A DNA stretch of 64,000 bases from Pseudomonas paraeruginosa PA7 (GTDB lineage: Bacteria; Pseudomonadota; Gammaproteobacteria; Pseudomonadales; Pseudomonadaceae): positions 4,654,001-4,718,000 of the forward strand of contig NC_009656.1 in the NCBI RefSeq assembly GCF_000017205.1, given 5' to 3'. Shown here one piece after another: positions 47,746 through 58,193 of the stretch. The notes beneath the pieces were generated by a model. The model saw only the letters and a program-made list of their open reading frames with translations. It searched no databases and was not told where the DNA came from. Within the stretch, counting starts at the first letter, position 1. The number at the start of each line of letters is the position of its first letter. A program made the position numbers and the translations under genes.

Positions 47746-49086
47746 TCAGGCCGCTGGCAGCACCAGGCACAGGCGCAGGCCCGGATCGCCGGCCTCGGCC
47801 CACAGCCGGCCGCCCTGCAGGGCGATGGCGCGCCGGGCGATGCTCAGGCCGAGACCGAAACCCTTGCCGGTCCGCGCCGAGGAGAGACGGGTGAAGGGGC
47901 GGAAGATAGTTTCCAGCTGCTGCGTGGCGACGCCCTCGCCCTGGTCTTCCAGGCACAGGCGCCAGCATGTGCCTTCGCGCTGACCGTAGAAGCGGACCAC
48001 ACCTCCCTCCGGGGAATGGCGGATCGCGTTGCGCAGCAGGTTTTCCAGGGCCTGGGCCAGGCCATTGAGGTTGCCGCGGACCACGCAATCTTCGGGCAGG
48101 TCGCTGCGCAGGCGTTCGGCGGCCCAGCCGCTTTCGAAGCGGGCGTTCTCCACCAGCAGGTCCCACAGTGCCGGCAGGGAGATATCCTCCAGCGCCAGCG
48201 CCGGGCGCTCGGTGTCGAGCCAGGCCAGCTCCAGGGTATTGTCGACCAGTTGCTGCATGCCCTGCACTTCCTGCTCCAGGCGGGCGCGCAGCGCCTCCGT
48301 CGACAGCTCGCTCTCGGCCGCCACCTGCAGGCGCGCCAGCGGCGTCCGCAATTCATGGGAGAGGTCGCGGAGCAATTGGCGCTGCAGCACCATGTGTTCG
48401 TCGAGGCGCTCGGCCATGTGGTCGAAGGCCCGGCCCAGGTCGCCCAGTTCGTCGCTGCGCCGGGTGATCCGCGGCTGCGTGCGCGCAGTCAGGTCGTTGC
48501 CGCGCAAGGCATTGGCCTGCGCACGCAACCTTCCCAGCGGGACTATCCAGCGGCGGTACAGCAGGACGCCGAGCAGCAGCGCCAGCCCGGCCGGCACCAG
48601 GCCATGAGTGACCAGGCGCTTGGCCGGCGACAGCCCCGGAGGGACGAACTCGGCGGGCAGGCGCAGCACTACCCGCCCCTGTCGCGGATGGCCGGGGAAA
48701 CGCAGGTTCATGAAGGGACGCGACAGGGAACGGGAACTCATCGGCCAGTCGATCCCACGCAGGAAGGTCAGGCGCTCGGCCTCCTCCTCCGTGAGCGGCC
48801 GGCTGCCCAGGGACTGCAGCCGGCCGTCGAGCACCACCACCCAGTCCAGCGCCCGCTGCCGCGGCTCGGCGAGCCAACGGTCGACCCCGGCGCGACCGCC
48901 GTCGAGCCAGGCCTGCTCGGCCCGTCGCGCATAGTCCTCGAGGCTGGCGCGGGCTTCGGCGGACAGGTAGTAGCCCTTCAGTTCGGCGCTACGCCCCCAG
49001 GTCCAGGACAGCCACACGGACAGCAGGAAGAACGCCACCAGCAACAGGGCCAGGCGCCAGAACAGCGAATGACGGTTGGGCATCAT
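47746..49086 (-). CDS. pirS: Sensor histidine kinase PirS
   Basis: Inner-membrane sensor of 446 residues that partners PirR in inducing pirA. It has a transmembrane helix at about 8-30, a periplasmic sensing region (about 31-160), a second helix (about 165-187) and a HAMP linker (RRWIVPLGRLRAQANAL). The phosphoacceptor histidine is in DLSHELRTPLARL (about 247). The ATPase domain has N (LENLLRNAIRHS), G1 (LEDQGEGV) and G2 (GKGFGLGLSIARR) boxes. The start overlaps the pirR stop (ATGA). Confidence 0.94.
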   Translation of the reverse strand: MMPNRHSLFWRLALLLVAFFLLSVWLSWTWGRSAELKGYYLSAEARASLEDYARRAEQAWLDGGRAGVDRWLAEPRQRALDWVVVLDGRLQSLGSRPLTEEEAERLTFLRGIDWPMSSRSLSRPFMNLRFPGHPRQGRVVLRLPAEFVPPGLSPAKRLVTHGLVPAGLALLLGVLLYRRWIVPLGRLRAQANALRGNDLTARTQPRITRRSDELGDLGRAFDHMAERLDEHMVLQRQLLRDLSHELRTPLARLQVAAESELSTEALRARLEQEVQGMQQLVDNTLELAWLDTERPALALEDISLPALWDLLVENARFESGWAAERLRSDLPEDCVVRGNLNGLAQALENLLRNAIRHSPEGGVVRFYGQREGTCWRLCLEDQGEGVATQQLETIFRPFTRLSSARTGKGFGLGLSIARRAIALQGGRLWAEAGDPGLRLCLVLPAA

Positions 49087-49802
49087 GACGTCGGCGTCAG
49101 GACGTAGCCCTTGCCCCATACGGTATGCAACTGGTGTCCGTGGTAGCCGAGACGCTGCAGCTTGCGCCGCAGGTGGCTGACATGCATGTCCAGACTGCGG
49201 TCGTGCTGGGTATGGCCGCGATGCAGGACCTGCTGGTAGAGGAAGGCCTTGGTCAGGGTTTCGCCTTCCGCGGCGAGGAAGGTCTCCAGTAGACGGTACT
49301 CGGTCGGCGTCAGGTCGGCGAACGTTCCACCGAGGCTGACATCGCAGACATCCGCGGCGAACTGCAATGCCGCCCGCGCCTGCGGCGCGCTGGCGCGTCC
49401 CGGCGGCTGGCCACGTTCGAGGGCGATGCGGCGCAGGATGGCGTCGATGCGCACCCGCAGTTCGGCCAGGCTGAAAGGCTTCGGCAAGTAGTCGTCGGCG
49501 CCCTGGCTGAAGCCGGCGATACGATCCTGCTCGGCGCCCAGCGCCGACATCAGGATCACCGGCAGGGCCTGTTCCTCGCGGAGCTGGCGAAGGATCTCCA
49601 GGCCATCGCGGCCGGGCAGCATGATGTCCATGAGGATCAGGTCATAGGCGCCATTGCGCGCCGCCGCCAGGCCCTCTTCGCCGTCCCGGCACCAGGTCAC
49701 CTCGAAGCCGCTGCCATTGAGATGCCGGAACAGATGAGCGCCCAGCGTAGGGTCGTCCTCAATGGCCAGCAGGCGGGGTTCGGGGGTCACGGTCGGGATC
49801 AT
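49083..49802 (-). CDS. pirR: Response regulator PirR
   Basis: OmpR-type regulator of 239 residues. The receiver domain holds the acidic pocket (LLAIEDDP), the phosphoacceptor aspartate in LILMDIMLPG (about 56) and the conserved lysine in DDYLPKPFS. The C-terminal winged helix (about 145-239) has the recognition region DRSLDMHVSHLRRKL. It starts at MIPTVTPEPR without a strong ribosome-binding site. It is the first gene of pirR-pirS and is divergent from gacS. Confidence 0.94.
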   Translation of the reverse strand: MIPTVTPEPRLLAIEDDPTLGAHLFRHLNGSGFEVTWCRDGEEGLAAARNGAYDLILMDIMLPGRDGLEILRQLREEQALPVILMSALGAEQDRIAGFSQGADDYLPKPFSLAELRVRIDAILRRIALERGQPPGRASAPQARAALQFAADVCDVSLGGTFADLTPTEYRLLETFLAAEGETLTKAFLYQQVLHRGHTQHDRSLDMHVSHLRRKLQRLGYHGHQLHTVWGKGYVLTPTS

Positions 49803-49994
49803 GGCGAGATGAATAAGATTGATTAGCAATCGTGCCAGTATTCACGATGTTTCCGCTCCGTCGCAAGCCGAATCCGCCAGGCTGCGCATGTCGCAGCAGA
49901 TTCCCCCTGCGCTACCCGCTAAACTGCGCGGGATAAACGCATGGCCGGGGAGCTTCGGCCATCGCTCACCGATTCAGGCTCGACGGAGAGACGT

Positions 49995-52772
49995 GTGTTC
50001 AAGGATCTCGGCATCAAGGGGCGCGTACTGCTGCTCACCCTGCTCCCCACCAGCCTGTTGGCCATGGTGCTCGGCGGCTACTTCACCTGGGTCCAGCTCT
50101 CCGACATGCGCGCCCAGCTGATCGAGCGCGGGCAGTTGATCGCCGAGCAGCTGGCACCGCTGGCCGCCACCGCCCTGGCGCGCAAGGATACCGGCGTGCT
50201 CAACCGCATCGCCAACGAAGCCCTGGACCAGCCGGACGTACGCGCCGTGACCTTCCTCGACGCCCGCCAGGAGCGCCTCGCCCATGCCGGGCCGAGCATG
50301 CTTACCGTGGCTCCGGCCGGCGACGCCAGCCACCTGAGCATGTCCACCGAGCTGGATACCACGCATTTCCTCCTGCCTGTCCTCGGCCGCCACCATAGCC
50401 TGTCCGGCGCCACCGAACCGGACGAGGAACGGGTACTGGGCTGGGTCGAACTGGAGCTGTCGCACCATGGCACCCTGCTGCGCGGCTACCGTAGCCTGTT
50501 CACCAGCCTGCTGCTGATCGCCGCCGGGCTCGGCGTCACCGCCCTGCTCGCCCTGCGCATGAGCCGGGCGATCAACGCGCCGCTGGAGCTGATCAGCCAG
50601 GGCGTCGCCCAGCTCAAGGAAGGGCGCATGGAAACCCGCCTGCCACCGATGGGCAGCAACGAGCTGGACGAGCTGGCCTCGGGCATCAATCGCATGGCCG
50701 AGACGCTGCAGAGCGCCCAGGAGGAAATGCAGCACAACATCGACCAGGCCACCGAGGACGTCCGCCAGAACCTGGAGACCATCGAGATCCAGAACATCGA
50801 GCTGGACCTGGCGCGCAAGGAGGCACTGGAGGCGAGCCGGATCAAGTCCGAGTTCCTCGCCAACATGAGCCACGAGATACGCACCCCGCTCAACGGCATC
50901 CTCGGCTTCACCAACCTGTTGCAGAAGAGCGAGCTCAGCCCGCGCCAGCAGGACTACCTCTCGACCATCCAGAAATCCGCGGAAAGCCTGCTCGGGATCA
51001 TCAACGAGATCCTCGACTTCTCGAAGATCGAGGCCGGCAAGCTGGTCCTGGAGAACCTTCCCTTCAATCTCCGCGACCTGATCCAGGACGCCCTGACCAT
51101 GCTCGCCCCGGCCGCCCACGAGAAGCAGTTGGAGCTGGTCAGCCTGGTCTATCGCGACACTCCGGTCCAGCTGCAGGGAGACCCGCAGAGACTGAAGCAG
51201 ATCCTCACCAACCTGGTCGGCAATGCCATCAAGTTCACCCAGGGCGGCACCGTCGCCGTGCGCGCCATGCTCGAGGACGAGAGCGACGATCGCGCACAGT
51301 TGCGGATAAGTGTGCAGGACACCGGCATCGGTCTCTCCGAGGACGACCAGCAGGCGTTGTTCAAGGCCTTCAGCCAGGCCGACAACTCGCTGTCGCGGCA
51401 AGCCGGTGGCACCGGCCTCGGGCTGGTGATCTCCAAGCGCCTGATCGAGCAGATGGGCGGCGAGATCGGCGTCGACAGCACGCCCGGCGAAGGCGCCGAG
51501 TTCTGGATCAGCCTGAGCCTGCCCAAGAGCCGCGAAGACAGCGAGACGGCGGGCGCCTCCTGGGCCGCCGGCCAGCGCGTGGCGCTGCTCGAGCCGCAGG
51601 AGCTGACGCGCCGCGCGCTGCACCACCAGCTCAGCGATTTCGGCCTGGAAGTCAGCGAGTTCGAGGACCTCGCCAGCCTCCAGGAACACCTGCGCAATCC
51701 GCCACCCGGCCAGTTGCCGCTCAGCCTGGCGGTGCTCGGCGTATCTGCCGCGATGTATCCGCCGGAGCAGCTCAGCCAGTCGTTCTGGGAGTTCGAGCGG
51801 CTCGGCTGCAAGACCCTGGTGCTCTGCCCGACCACCGAGCAGGCGCAATACCATGCGAGCCTGCCCGACGAGCAGGTCGAGGCCAAGCCCGCCTGCACCC
51901 GCAAACTGCAACGCAAGCTGCAGGAACTGCTGCAGGTTCGCCCGGCACGCAGCGACAAGCCGCACGCCGCGGCGTCGGGGCGGCCGCCACGACTGCTGTG
52001 CGTCGATGACAACCCGGCCAACCTGTTGCTGGTGCAGACCCTGCTCAGCGACCTCGGCGCCCAGGTCACCGCGGTGGATAGCGGCTACGCGGCGCTCGAG
52101 GTGGTCCAGCGCGAACGCTTCGACCTGGTCTTCATGGACGTGCAGATGCCCGGCATGGATGGCCGCCAGGCCACCGAGGCGATCCGCCGCTGGGAGGCCG
52201 AGCGGGAAGTCAGCCCGGTGCCGGTGATCGCCCTCACCGCCCATGCGTTGTCCAACGAGAAGCGCGCCCTGCTGCAGGCCGGCATGGACGACTACCTGAC
52301 CAAGCCCATCGACGAGCAGCAACTGGCCCAGGTGGTGCTGAAATGGACCGGTCTGAGCCTCGGCCAGTCGCTGGCCAGCATGAGCCGCGCGCCGCAGCTC
52401 GGCCAACTGAGCGTCCTCGACCCCGAGGAAGGGCTGCGCCTGGCCGCCGGCAAGGCCGATCTCGCCGCCGACATGCTGGCGATGTTGCTGGCTTCGCTGG
52501 CCGCCGATCGCCAGGCGATCCGCCAGGCGCGCGACAACGACGACCGCACGGCCCTGCTGGAGCGGGTCCATCGGCTGCACGGCGCCACCCGCTATTGCGG
52601 TGTGCCGCAGTTGCGCGCGGCCTGCCAGACCAGCGAAACCCTGCTCAAGCAGAACGATCCAGCCGCGGCGGCCGCCCTGGACGAACTGGACAAAGCCATC
52701 GAAGCCCTCGCCAGCACCGCGTCGGCGACCACCCACCTGTCCTCCACCAGCCTCGACTCCAGCGAGCTCTGA
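49995..52772 (+). CDS. gacS: Hybrid sensor kinase GacS
   Basis: Global sensor kinase of 925 residues controlling the switch between acute and chronic infection through GacA and the small RNAs RsmY/RsmZ. It has two transmembrane helices (about 11-33 and 168-190) around a periplasmic domain, then a HAMP. The H1 box is [12 protein letters not shown] with His293. The ATPase has [12 protein letters not shown], the receiver has [11 protein letters not shown] with Asp715, and the C-terminal HPt domain has the segment [13 protein letters not shown] with His859. I use the GTG start because it gives the accepted length. No truncation is seen, although gacS mutants are common in chronic isolates. Confidence 0.96.
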   Translation: MFKDLGIKGRVLLLTLLPTSLLAMVLGGYFTWVQLSDMRAQLIERGQLIAEQLAPLAATALARKDTGVLNRIANEALDQPDVRAVTFLDARQERLAHAGPSMLTVAPAGDASHLSMSTELDTTHFLLPVLGRHHSLSGATEPDEERVLGWVELELSHHGTLLRGYRSLFTSLLLIAAGLGVTALLALRMSRAINAPLELISQGVAQLKEGRMETRLPPMGSNELDELASGINRMAETLQSAQEEMQHNIDQATEDVRQNLETIEIQNIELDLARKEALEASRIKSEFLANMSHEIRTPLNGILGFTNLLQKSELSPRQQDYLSTIQKSAESLLGIINEILDFSKIEAGKLVLENLPFNLRDLIQDALTMLAPAAHEKQLELVSLVYRDTPVQLQGDPQRLKQILTNLVGNAIKFTQGGTVAVRAMLEDESDDRAQLRISVQDTGIGLSEDDQQALFKAFSQADNSLSRQAGGTGLGLVISKRLIEQMGGEIGVDSTPGEGAEFWISLSLPKSREDSETAGASWAAGQRVALLEPQELTRRALHHQLSDFGLEVSEFEDLASLQEHLRNPPPGQLPLSLAVLGVSAAMYPPEQLSQSFWEFERLGCKTLVLCPTTEQAQYHASLPDEQVEAKPACTRKLQRKLQELLQVRPARSDKPHAAASGRPPRLLCVDDNPANLLLVQTLLSDLGAQVTAVDSGYAALEVVQRERFDLVFMDVQMPGMDGRQATEAIRRWEAEREVSPVPVIALTAHALSNEKRALLQAGMDDYLTKPIDEQQLAQVVLKWTGLSLGQSLASMSRAPQLGQLSVLDPEEGLRLAAGKADLAADMLAMLLASLAADRQAIRQARDNDDRTALLERVHRLHGATRYCGVPQLRAACQTSETLLKQNDPAAAAALDELDKAIEALASTASATTHLSSTSLDSSEL

Positions 52773-52775
52773 CCC

Positions 52776-53765
52776 ATGCGCATCCTGTTCTTCAGCAGCC
52801 AGGCCTACGACAGCGAGAGCTTCCAGGCCAGCAACCACCGGCACGGCTTCGAGCTGCACTTCCAGCAGGCCCACCTGCAGGCGGACACGGCGCTCCTCGC
52901 CCAGGGTTTCGAGGTAGTCTGCGCCTTCGTCAACGACGACCTCTCGCGGCCGGTGCTGGAACGCCTGGCCGCCGGCGGCACGCGCCTGGTCGCCCTGCGC
53001 TCGGCCGGCTACAACCATGTCGACCTGGCCGCCGCCGAAGCCCTCGGCCTGCCGGTGGTGCACGTGCCGGCCTACTCGCCGCACGCCGTCGCCGAACACG
53101 CGGTCGGCCTGATCCTGACGCTCAACCGGCGGCTGCACCGCGCCTACAACCGGACCCGCGAGGGCGACTTCTCGCTGCACGGGCTGACCGGCTTCGACCT
53201 GCACGGCAAGCGCGTGGGAGTGATCGGCACCGGACAGATCGGCGAGACCTTCGCCCGCATCATGGCCGGCTTCGGCTGTGAACTGCTGGCCTACGACCCC
53301 TACCCCAACCCCCGGGTCGAAGCGCTCGGCGGCCGCTATCCGGGCCTCGACACGCTGCTCGCCGAGTCCGACATCGTCAGCCTGCATTGTCCGCTGAGCG
53401 CCGAGACCCGCCATCTCATCGATGCCCGTCGCCTGGCGGCGATGAAACGTGGCGCCATGCTGATCAACACCGGGCGTGGCGCCCTGGTGGACGCCGCCGC
53501 GCTGATCGAGGCGCTGAAGAGTGGCCAGCTGGGCTACCTCGGCCTCGATGTCTATGAAGAAGAAGCGGACATCTTCTTCGAGGACCGCTCCGACCAGCCC
53601 CTGCAGGACGACGTGCTGGCACGCCTGCTGAGCTTCCCCAACGTGGTGGTGACCGCCCACCAGGCCTTCCTCACCCGCGAGGCCCTGGCGGCGATCGCCG
53701 ATACCACCCTGGACAACATCGCCGCCTGGCAGGACGGGACGCCTCGCAATCGGGTCAGGGCCTGA
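52776..53765 (+). CDS. ldhA: Fermentative D-lactate dehydrogenase
   Basis: NAD-dependent enzyme of 329 residues that reduces pyruvate to D-lactate under oxygen limitation. The nucleotide-binding motif is [13 protein letters not shown] (about 147-159). The catalytic arginine lies in NTGRGALVD, the catalytic glutamate in [11 protein letters not shown], and the histidine in [11 protein letters not shown]. It starts three bases after the gacS stop, so the two may share a transcript. Confidence 0.95.
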   Translation: MRILFFSSQAYDSESFQASNHRHGFELHFQQAHLQADTALLAQGFEVVCAFVNDDLSRPVLERLAAGGTRLVALRSAGYNHVDLAAAEALGLPVVHVPAYSPHAVAEHAVGLILTLNRRLHRAYNRTREGDFSLHGLTGFDLHGKRVGVIGTGQIGETFARIMAGFGCELLAYDPYPNPRVEALGGRYPGLDTLLAESDIVSLHCPLSAETRHLIDARRLAAMKRGAMLINTGRGALVDAAALIEALKSGQLGYLGLDVYEEEADIFFEDRSDQPLQDDVLARLLSFPNVVVTAHQAFLTREALAAIADTTLDNIAAWQDGTPRNRVRA

Positions 53766-53800
53766 TGGCGTGGTAGCATGCGCGGCTGACTGGAGGCTCC

Positions 53801-54226
53801 ATGGCTGAACACGATTTCCGCTACACCCTGCTCAACCCGCAATACACCCTCAATGAATGCCGCGCGCTTTCCCCGGGACGCTACCAGGTCACCGGCACCG
53901 GCGGCTCGATCAAGGCCGACGACGTGCTGCTGGTCAGTCTCAAAGGCAGCAAGACCCTGAGCATGCGCCTGACCGTGGAGAAGGTCCGCCACCTGATCAA
54001 CCCGCCCGGTCAATGGCTGGCGGTCGCTCGCGGGCCGGCGTTCCGCGAACTGGCGATCCATGCCTGGCAGGTCGATTGCGACCAGTGCCAGGCCCGTCTC
54101 GACTTCGAGTTCGCCGTCGACGCCAGCCTCGGCCGCAAGGCCCTGGCGCCGGCCGCCGAGGCGCGCATCCAGGAGCTGGGCTGGTGCAGCAGCGAAGGCA
54201 GGCACCTGTGTCCGAAGTGCCGGTAA
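53801..54226 (+). CDS. Hypothetical protein with two CXXC pairs
   Basis: Protein of 141 residues with no signal peptide. Two CXXC pairs, DCDQCQA (about 94-97) and a terminal LCPKC, are likely to bind zinc. The N-terminal part is beta-rich (YRYTLLNPQYTLNECRALSPGRYQVTGTGGS). I recognise no family name. A GGAG site precedes the start. It follows ldhA by about 35 bp on the same strand. Confidence 0.75.
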   Translation: MAEHDFRYTLLNPQYTLNECRALSPGRYQVTGTGGSIKADDVLLVSLKGSKTLSMRLTVEKVRHLINPPGQWLAVARGPAFRELAIHAWQVDCDQCQARLDFEFAVDASLGRKALAPAAEARIQELGWCSSEGRHLCPKCR

Positions 54227-54293
54227 GGCGAACGGTCAGTCCGACCGACGGTCTGTGAACTATCGCCCGTTCGAATCGCGCAAAGGAAACGCC

Positions 54294-54701
54294 ATGAAAT
54301 CCACTCTCCTCCTCGCCGCCTCCGTCGCTATCTTCCTCGCCGGCTGCGCCAGCCAGGAGACCACCCTGGAAACCGAGCAGGCCTACCAGGTCGACTGGGT
54401 CGGCGCGCAGCCGACGATGGACTACAGCCATATCAGCCTGACCTTCGACGGCCAGGGCCGCGCCTTCGGCAACGGCGGCTGCAACCACTGGTTCGCCAGC
54501 TACACCCTGAAGGACGAGTTGCTGCAGTTCGGTGCCATCGGCAGTACCCGGCGCCTGTGCGCGGAGGAAATCATGGAGCAGGAGCGGCGCTTCCTGGCGC
54601 TGCTGCAGAACGTCCAGCACTGGGATATCTCGCCCACCGACGAACTGCGCCTGTGGCCCGCCGAAGGCAAGCCGCTGCGCCTGGTCCCGGAGCATGACTG
54701 A
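54294..54701 (+). CDS. META-domain (HslJ-like) lipoprotein
   Basis: Protein of 135 residues with a lipobox (IFLAGC, Cys about 17) and a META/HslJ-like domain. The typical pattern is ISLTFDGQGRAFGNGGCNHW with a second cysteine in RRLCAEE, followed by the MEQERRFLALLQNVQHW helix. It is probably an envelope lipoprotein of unknown function. It follows the CXXC protein by 67 bp. Confidence 0.83.
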   Translation: MKSTLLLAASVAIFLAGCASQETTLETEQAYQVDWVGAQPTMDYSHISLTFDGQGRAFGNGGCNHWFASYTLKDELLQFGAIGSTRRLCAEEIMEQERRFLALLQNVQHWDISPTDELRLWPAEGKPLRLVPEHD

Positions 54702-54809
54702 AGCCAGGGACAGCGCGGGCGTCGTCCGTTTACATTTTCTTGACATCCATTTCATCCGCGCTTGACCCACGCGTCCCTAGGCTTCCGCATCCTCGCCCGG
54801 AGACGCTTG

Positions 54810-56735
54810 ATGTTCGCCCCGCCCAGTACCGAGACACTCAACCGCTTCTTTCTGTTGTCTTGGCTGGTGGTGCTCTGGCAGGTGCTGCGCCTGCAGGACG
54901 GAATCTTCTTCGACGATGCCTGGCTGCCGCTATGGAGCGCAGCCGCCAACCTGAGCTACGCCTTCCTTTATCTACTCCCGCTGTACCTGGCCTGCCGCCT
55001 GGCCCTGCATGCCCATGAGCGCCTGCCCGCGCGCCTGCGTCCCTGGCTGGCCGCCACGCTGGCCATCCTCGGCAGCGCGGCGGTGCAGATCCTGCTCTAC
55101 GCCGACCGTACCCTGTACGACTTGTACGGTTTCCACCTCAACGGCTTCAGCATCGGCCTGCTGGTCACCCCCGGCGGTCTCTCCAGCCTCGGCAGCGGCG
55201 ACGGCACCCTGCTCAGCGCCGCCCTCGCCGCCCTCGCCCTGCTGCTCCTGCAAGGCTTGCTGTATTGCGCCTGCCAGGCCACCCGCCGACGCCTGCCGGC
55301 GCTGCCGCGAAGGGCCTGGCGGGGCCTGCTGGCCGCTTTCCTTTGCCTGACGCTGGGAGAGCGCCTGGGATATGCGTTCAGCTCCCTGCGCGACTACCGG
55401 CCGATCCTGCTGGCCAGCGAACGCTACCCGCTGTACCTGCCGCTGAGCGTGCGCAGCCTGGCCAGGAACCTGGGCATCGCGCCGACGCCCACCCAGCGCG
55501 AACTGCTGCAGCGACAGGGCGGCCTGCGCTATCCGCTGCAGCCGCTGGAAATCCACCCGCCCGCGCAGCCTCCGAACATCGTCTGGGTGGTCGCCGAGTC
55601 GCTGCGCGGGGACATGCTCGACCCTCGCTACATGCCCCGGCTCTGGGCGTTCTCCAAGCGAGCCATGCGCCTGGACAACCACTACAGCAGCGGCAACCTG
55701 ACCCAGATGGGCGTTTTCGGCATGTTCTACGGGTTGCACGGTGGCTATTGGGACGCCGTGCTCGAGGCCGGCCAGCCGCCCGTGCTCATGCAGGTGCTCA
55801 GGCGGCAGAACTACCAGTTCCGGGTCAACGCCGCACAACGCTTCAGCTACCCGCCCTTCGACCGCAGCGTGTTCGTCAACCTGCGACCGCAGGACCTGCA
55901 CGTCCTGGACAGCCAGGCACCGGCCTGGCAGCGCGACGCGCAGAACACCGAGGACCTGCTGCGCTTCATCGATCGCCGGCTGCCCGGCCGGCCCTTCTTC
56001 GCCTGCCTGTTCCTCGAGTCGAGCCATGCCAACTACAGCTTCCGCGACGAAACCGCGAGCGTGCGTCCCTACCTGGCCAACTTCAACTACCTGACCACCA
56101 ACTTCCAGGCGCAGATGCCACTGATCAAGAACCGCTACCTGAACGCCGTGGGCGAGGTCGACACGCAGATCGGCCGCCTGCTGCAGCACCTGGAAAGCCA
56201 GCGGCTGCTGGAAAATACCGTGGTGGTGGTACTCGGCGACCACGGCGAGGAGTTCATGGAACGCTCGCGCTGGGGCCACAACACCGAGTTCAACCGCTAC
56301 CAGACCGGGACCGTCGCCGTGCTCTGGGTGCCCGGCCAGGCGCCACGCGCCGTCCATGGCATCACCAGCCACGTCGACTTGCCCGCCACCCTGCTGCCGC
56401 TGCTGGGCGTGCGCAATCCGCCGCGCGACTACTCGCTGGGCCAGGACCTGCTAGCGGCGGACTACCATCGCGACTACGCGGTGAGCGCGGACACCACGCG
56501 CATCGCCTACCTCGGCGAAGGCTTCAAGGTCAGCTTCCCCCTGCATGGTACGGACCGCCGCCACGGCCCGGTGAGCGACGGCGACGACCGCCCGCTCGAT
56601 CTGGAACAACAGAAAGCCATTCGCGGTCCGCTGCGCGCCGCGCGCCTGGAACTGTTGCAGGACCTCGGTCGCTTCAGCGAGCGGCCCCGGGAAGAGTCAC
56701 AGCCGCAGAACCTGGCGACTTCACTGCGCCAATGA
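54810..56735 (+). CDS. Inner-membrane sulfatase-family protein (phosphoethanolamine/glycerol transferase-like)
   Basis: Protein of 641 residues with about five transmembrane helices in the first 200 residues and a periplasmic alkaline-phosphatase-type domain. That domain starts at PNIVWVVAESLRGDML and has a metal-site segment VVVVLGDHGEEFMERSRWGHN. The usual catalytic Thr/Ser/Cys position falls near SLRGDM/SSGNLTQMG and is not obvious. This is the architecture of LtaS, OpgB and YejM-type proteins, so a role in envelope lipid or glycan decoration, or regulation without catalysis, is possible. I start at MFAPPSTET (GGAG eight bases upstream). Confidence 0.8.
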   Translation: MFAPPSTETLNRFFLLSWLVVLWQVLRLQDGIFFDDAWLPLWSAAANLSYAFLYLLPLYLACRLALHAHERLPARLRPWLAATLAILGSAAVQILLYADRTLYDLYGFHLNGFSIGLLVTPGGLSSLGSGDGTLLSAALAALALLLLQGLLYCACQATRRRLPALPRRAWRGLLAAFLCLTLGERLGYAFSSLRDYRPILLASERYPLYLPLSVRSLARNLGIAPTPTQRELLQRQGGLRYPLQPLEIHPPAQPPNIVWVVAESLRGDMLDPRYMPRLWAFSKRAMRLDNHYSSGNLTQMGVFGMFYGLHGGYWDAVLEAGQPPVLMQVLRRQNYQFRVNAAQRFSYPPFDRSVFVNLRPQDLHVLDSQAPAWQRDAQNTEDLLRFIDRRLPGRPFFACLFLESSHANYSFRDETASVRPYLANFNYLTTNFQAQMPLIKNRYLNAVGEVDTQIGRLLQHLESQRLLENTVVVVLGDHGEEFMERSRWGHNTEFNRYQTGTVAVLWVPGQAPRAVHGITSHVDLPATLLPLLGVRNPPRDYSLGQDLLAADYHRDYAVSADTTRIAYLGEGFKVSFPLHGTDRRHGPVSDGDDRPLDLEQQKAIRGPLRAARLELLQDLGRFSERPREESQPQNLATSLRQ

Positions 56736-56741
56736 GCCGGC

Positions 56742-57791
56742 TCAGAACAGCCTGAGCTGTTCGTGGGCGCCCTGCAGGTCGAGCAGGCGCACGCCGACGC
56801 CGATCAGCCGCACCGGACGGCTGCCGCGGGCGAAGGCCTGGCCGAGCATCTGCCGGTAGCTGTCCAGGTCGCGCCCGGCGCCAGCCTGCTCCAGTGTGGT
56901 CTGGGTGAAATCATGGAACTTCAGCTTGACGAACGGCTTGTCCGGCCGATAGCTGCCGTCCAGGCGCAGCAGGCGCCCGTCCAGTTCCTCGAGAAGCGCC
57001 GGCAACTCTTCCAGGCAGGCCGCCAGGTCCGGCAGGTCGCGGTCGAAGGTGCATTCGACGCTGACCGACTGGCGCCGGCTGTCGACCTCCACCGGGCGCT
57101 CGTCGACGCCATGGGCCAGGCTCCACAGGCGCTCGCCGAAGCTGCCGAACTCGCGCACCAGGCTCAGCTTGCTGCCCTGGCGCAGGTCGGCACAGGTGCG
57201 GATACCCATCCGCGCCAGGCGCTCCGCGGTGACCTTGCCGACGCCATGCAGCTTGGCCACCGGCAGTTCGGCGACGAAACCGTCGACCTGCTCCGGAGTG
57301 ATCACGAACAGGCCGTCCGGCTTGCGCCAGTCGCTGGCGATCTTGGCGAGGAACTTGTTCGGCGCGACGCCCGCCGAAACGGTGATCCGCAGCTCTTCGG
57401 CGACCCGCCGACGGATATCCTGGGCGATCCGCGTAGCACTGCCGGCGAAATGCGGCGAGGCGCTGACGTCCAGGTAGGCTTCGTCCAGCGACAGCGGCTC
57501 GATCAGTTCGGTGTAGTCGCGGAAGATCGCGTGTATCTGCTTCGACACCGCCCGGTAGACATCGAAGCGCGGGCGCACCACGAGCAGGTCGGGACACAGC
57601 TTGAGCGCCGTGCGCATGGCCATCGCCGAACGCACGCCATAGGCCCGCGCCTCGTAGCTGCAGGTGGCGACCACCCCGCGCTTGTCCGGCGAACCGCCCA
57701 CCGCCAGCGCCTTGCCGCGCAGGCTCGGATCGTCGCGCATCTCGAGGGCGGCGTAGAAGCAATCGCAGTCTATATGGATGATCTTGCGCAC
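56742..57791 (-). CDS. dinB: DNA polymerase IV (DinB)
   Basis: Y-family translesion polymerase of 349 residues. The first catalytic aspartate lies in IDCDCFYAALEM (Asp8). The second acidic pair is in EPLSLDEAYLDVS. The little-finger domain starts about 240, and a C-terminal clamp-binding peptide EQLRLF ends the protein. The start codon is GTG. It is convergent with the sulfatase gene. I see no convincing LexA box directly upstream in this window. Confidence 0.95.
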   Translation of the reverse strand: MRKIIHIDCDCFYAALEMRDDPSLRGKALAVGGSPDKRGVVATCSYEARAYGVRSAMAMRTALKLCPDLLVVRPRFDVYRAVSKQIHAIFRDYTELIEPLSLDEAYLDVSASPHFAGSATRIAQDIRRRVAEELRITVSAGVAPNKFLAKIASDWRKPDGLFVITPEQVDGFVAELPVAKLHGVGKVTAERLARMGIRTCADLRQGSKLSLVREFGSFGERLWSLAHGVDERPVEVDSRRQSVSVECTFDRDLPDLAACLEELPALLEELDGRLLRLDGSYRPDKPFVKLKFHDFTQTTLEQAGAGRDLDSYRQMLGQAFARGSRPVRLIGVGVRLLDLQGAHEQLRLF

Positions 57792-57896
57792 CGGAATCTC
57801 GCTACAAGCCCCGCCGGGCCTGCCCCGGAGCAGGCAATTCTAGCATCGGGCAAGCGCTAAGCATTTGAAGAAAAAACACTTTTTTCAAAAAAACGA

Positions 57897-57924
57897 TTGA
57901 CAGCCCGGTGATAGTCCGTAGAAT
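57897..57924 (+). promoter_or_regulatory. Promoter of the initiator tRNA
   Basis: A perfect TTGACA (57897-57902) and TAGAAT (57919-57924) lie 16 bp apart, with the tRNA starting 13 bases later. This is a strong sigma-70 promoter in the expected position. Confidence 0.85.
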
Positions 57925-57937
57925 GCGCCCACACAGA

Positions 57938-58014
<77 letters not shown>

Positions 58015-58020
58015 CATTCG

Positions 58021-58057
58021 AAAAGCCCCGGCACTAGCGATAGCGCCGGGGCTTTTT
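58021..58057 (+). terminator. Terminator of the initiator tRNA
   Basis: The arms AAGCCCCGGC (58023-58032) and GCCGGGGCTT (58045-58054) are followed by a T run. It starts seven bases after the tRNA. Confidence 0.92.
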
Positions 58058-58124
58058 GCATTTGCGCCGCATGTCTTCATTCCGTCGCCTCGCCTGCCGT
58101 TCGCTCGCATCATCGCACATTTAA

Positions 58125-58140
58125 CTGTATATTCGTACAG
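58125..58140. promoter_or_regulatory. LexA (SOS) box
   Basis: CTGTATATTCGTACAG fits the CTG-N10-CAG LexA pattern exactly, with an AT-rich left half. It lies 54 bp before the start codon of the next gene, and its TATATT may overlap the -10 box. As I recall, the P. aeruginosa orthologue of that gene is reported in the LexA regulon. Confidence 0.85.
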
Positions 58141-58193
58141 TCAAGGCCCGCCCTCGATGAAGGCTCGGCAACGGATACGAAAAGGACTGATAG

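Noticed and set aside
49974..53660. 1228-codon open frame antisense to gacS and ldhA
   Set aside because: High-GC genes leave long open frames on the other strand; its protein lacks any family pattern and gacS/ldhA are unambiguous.
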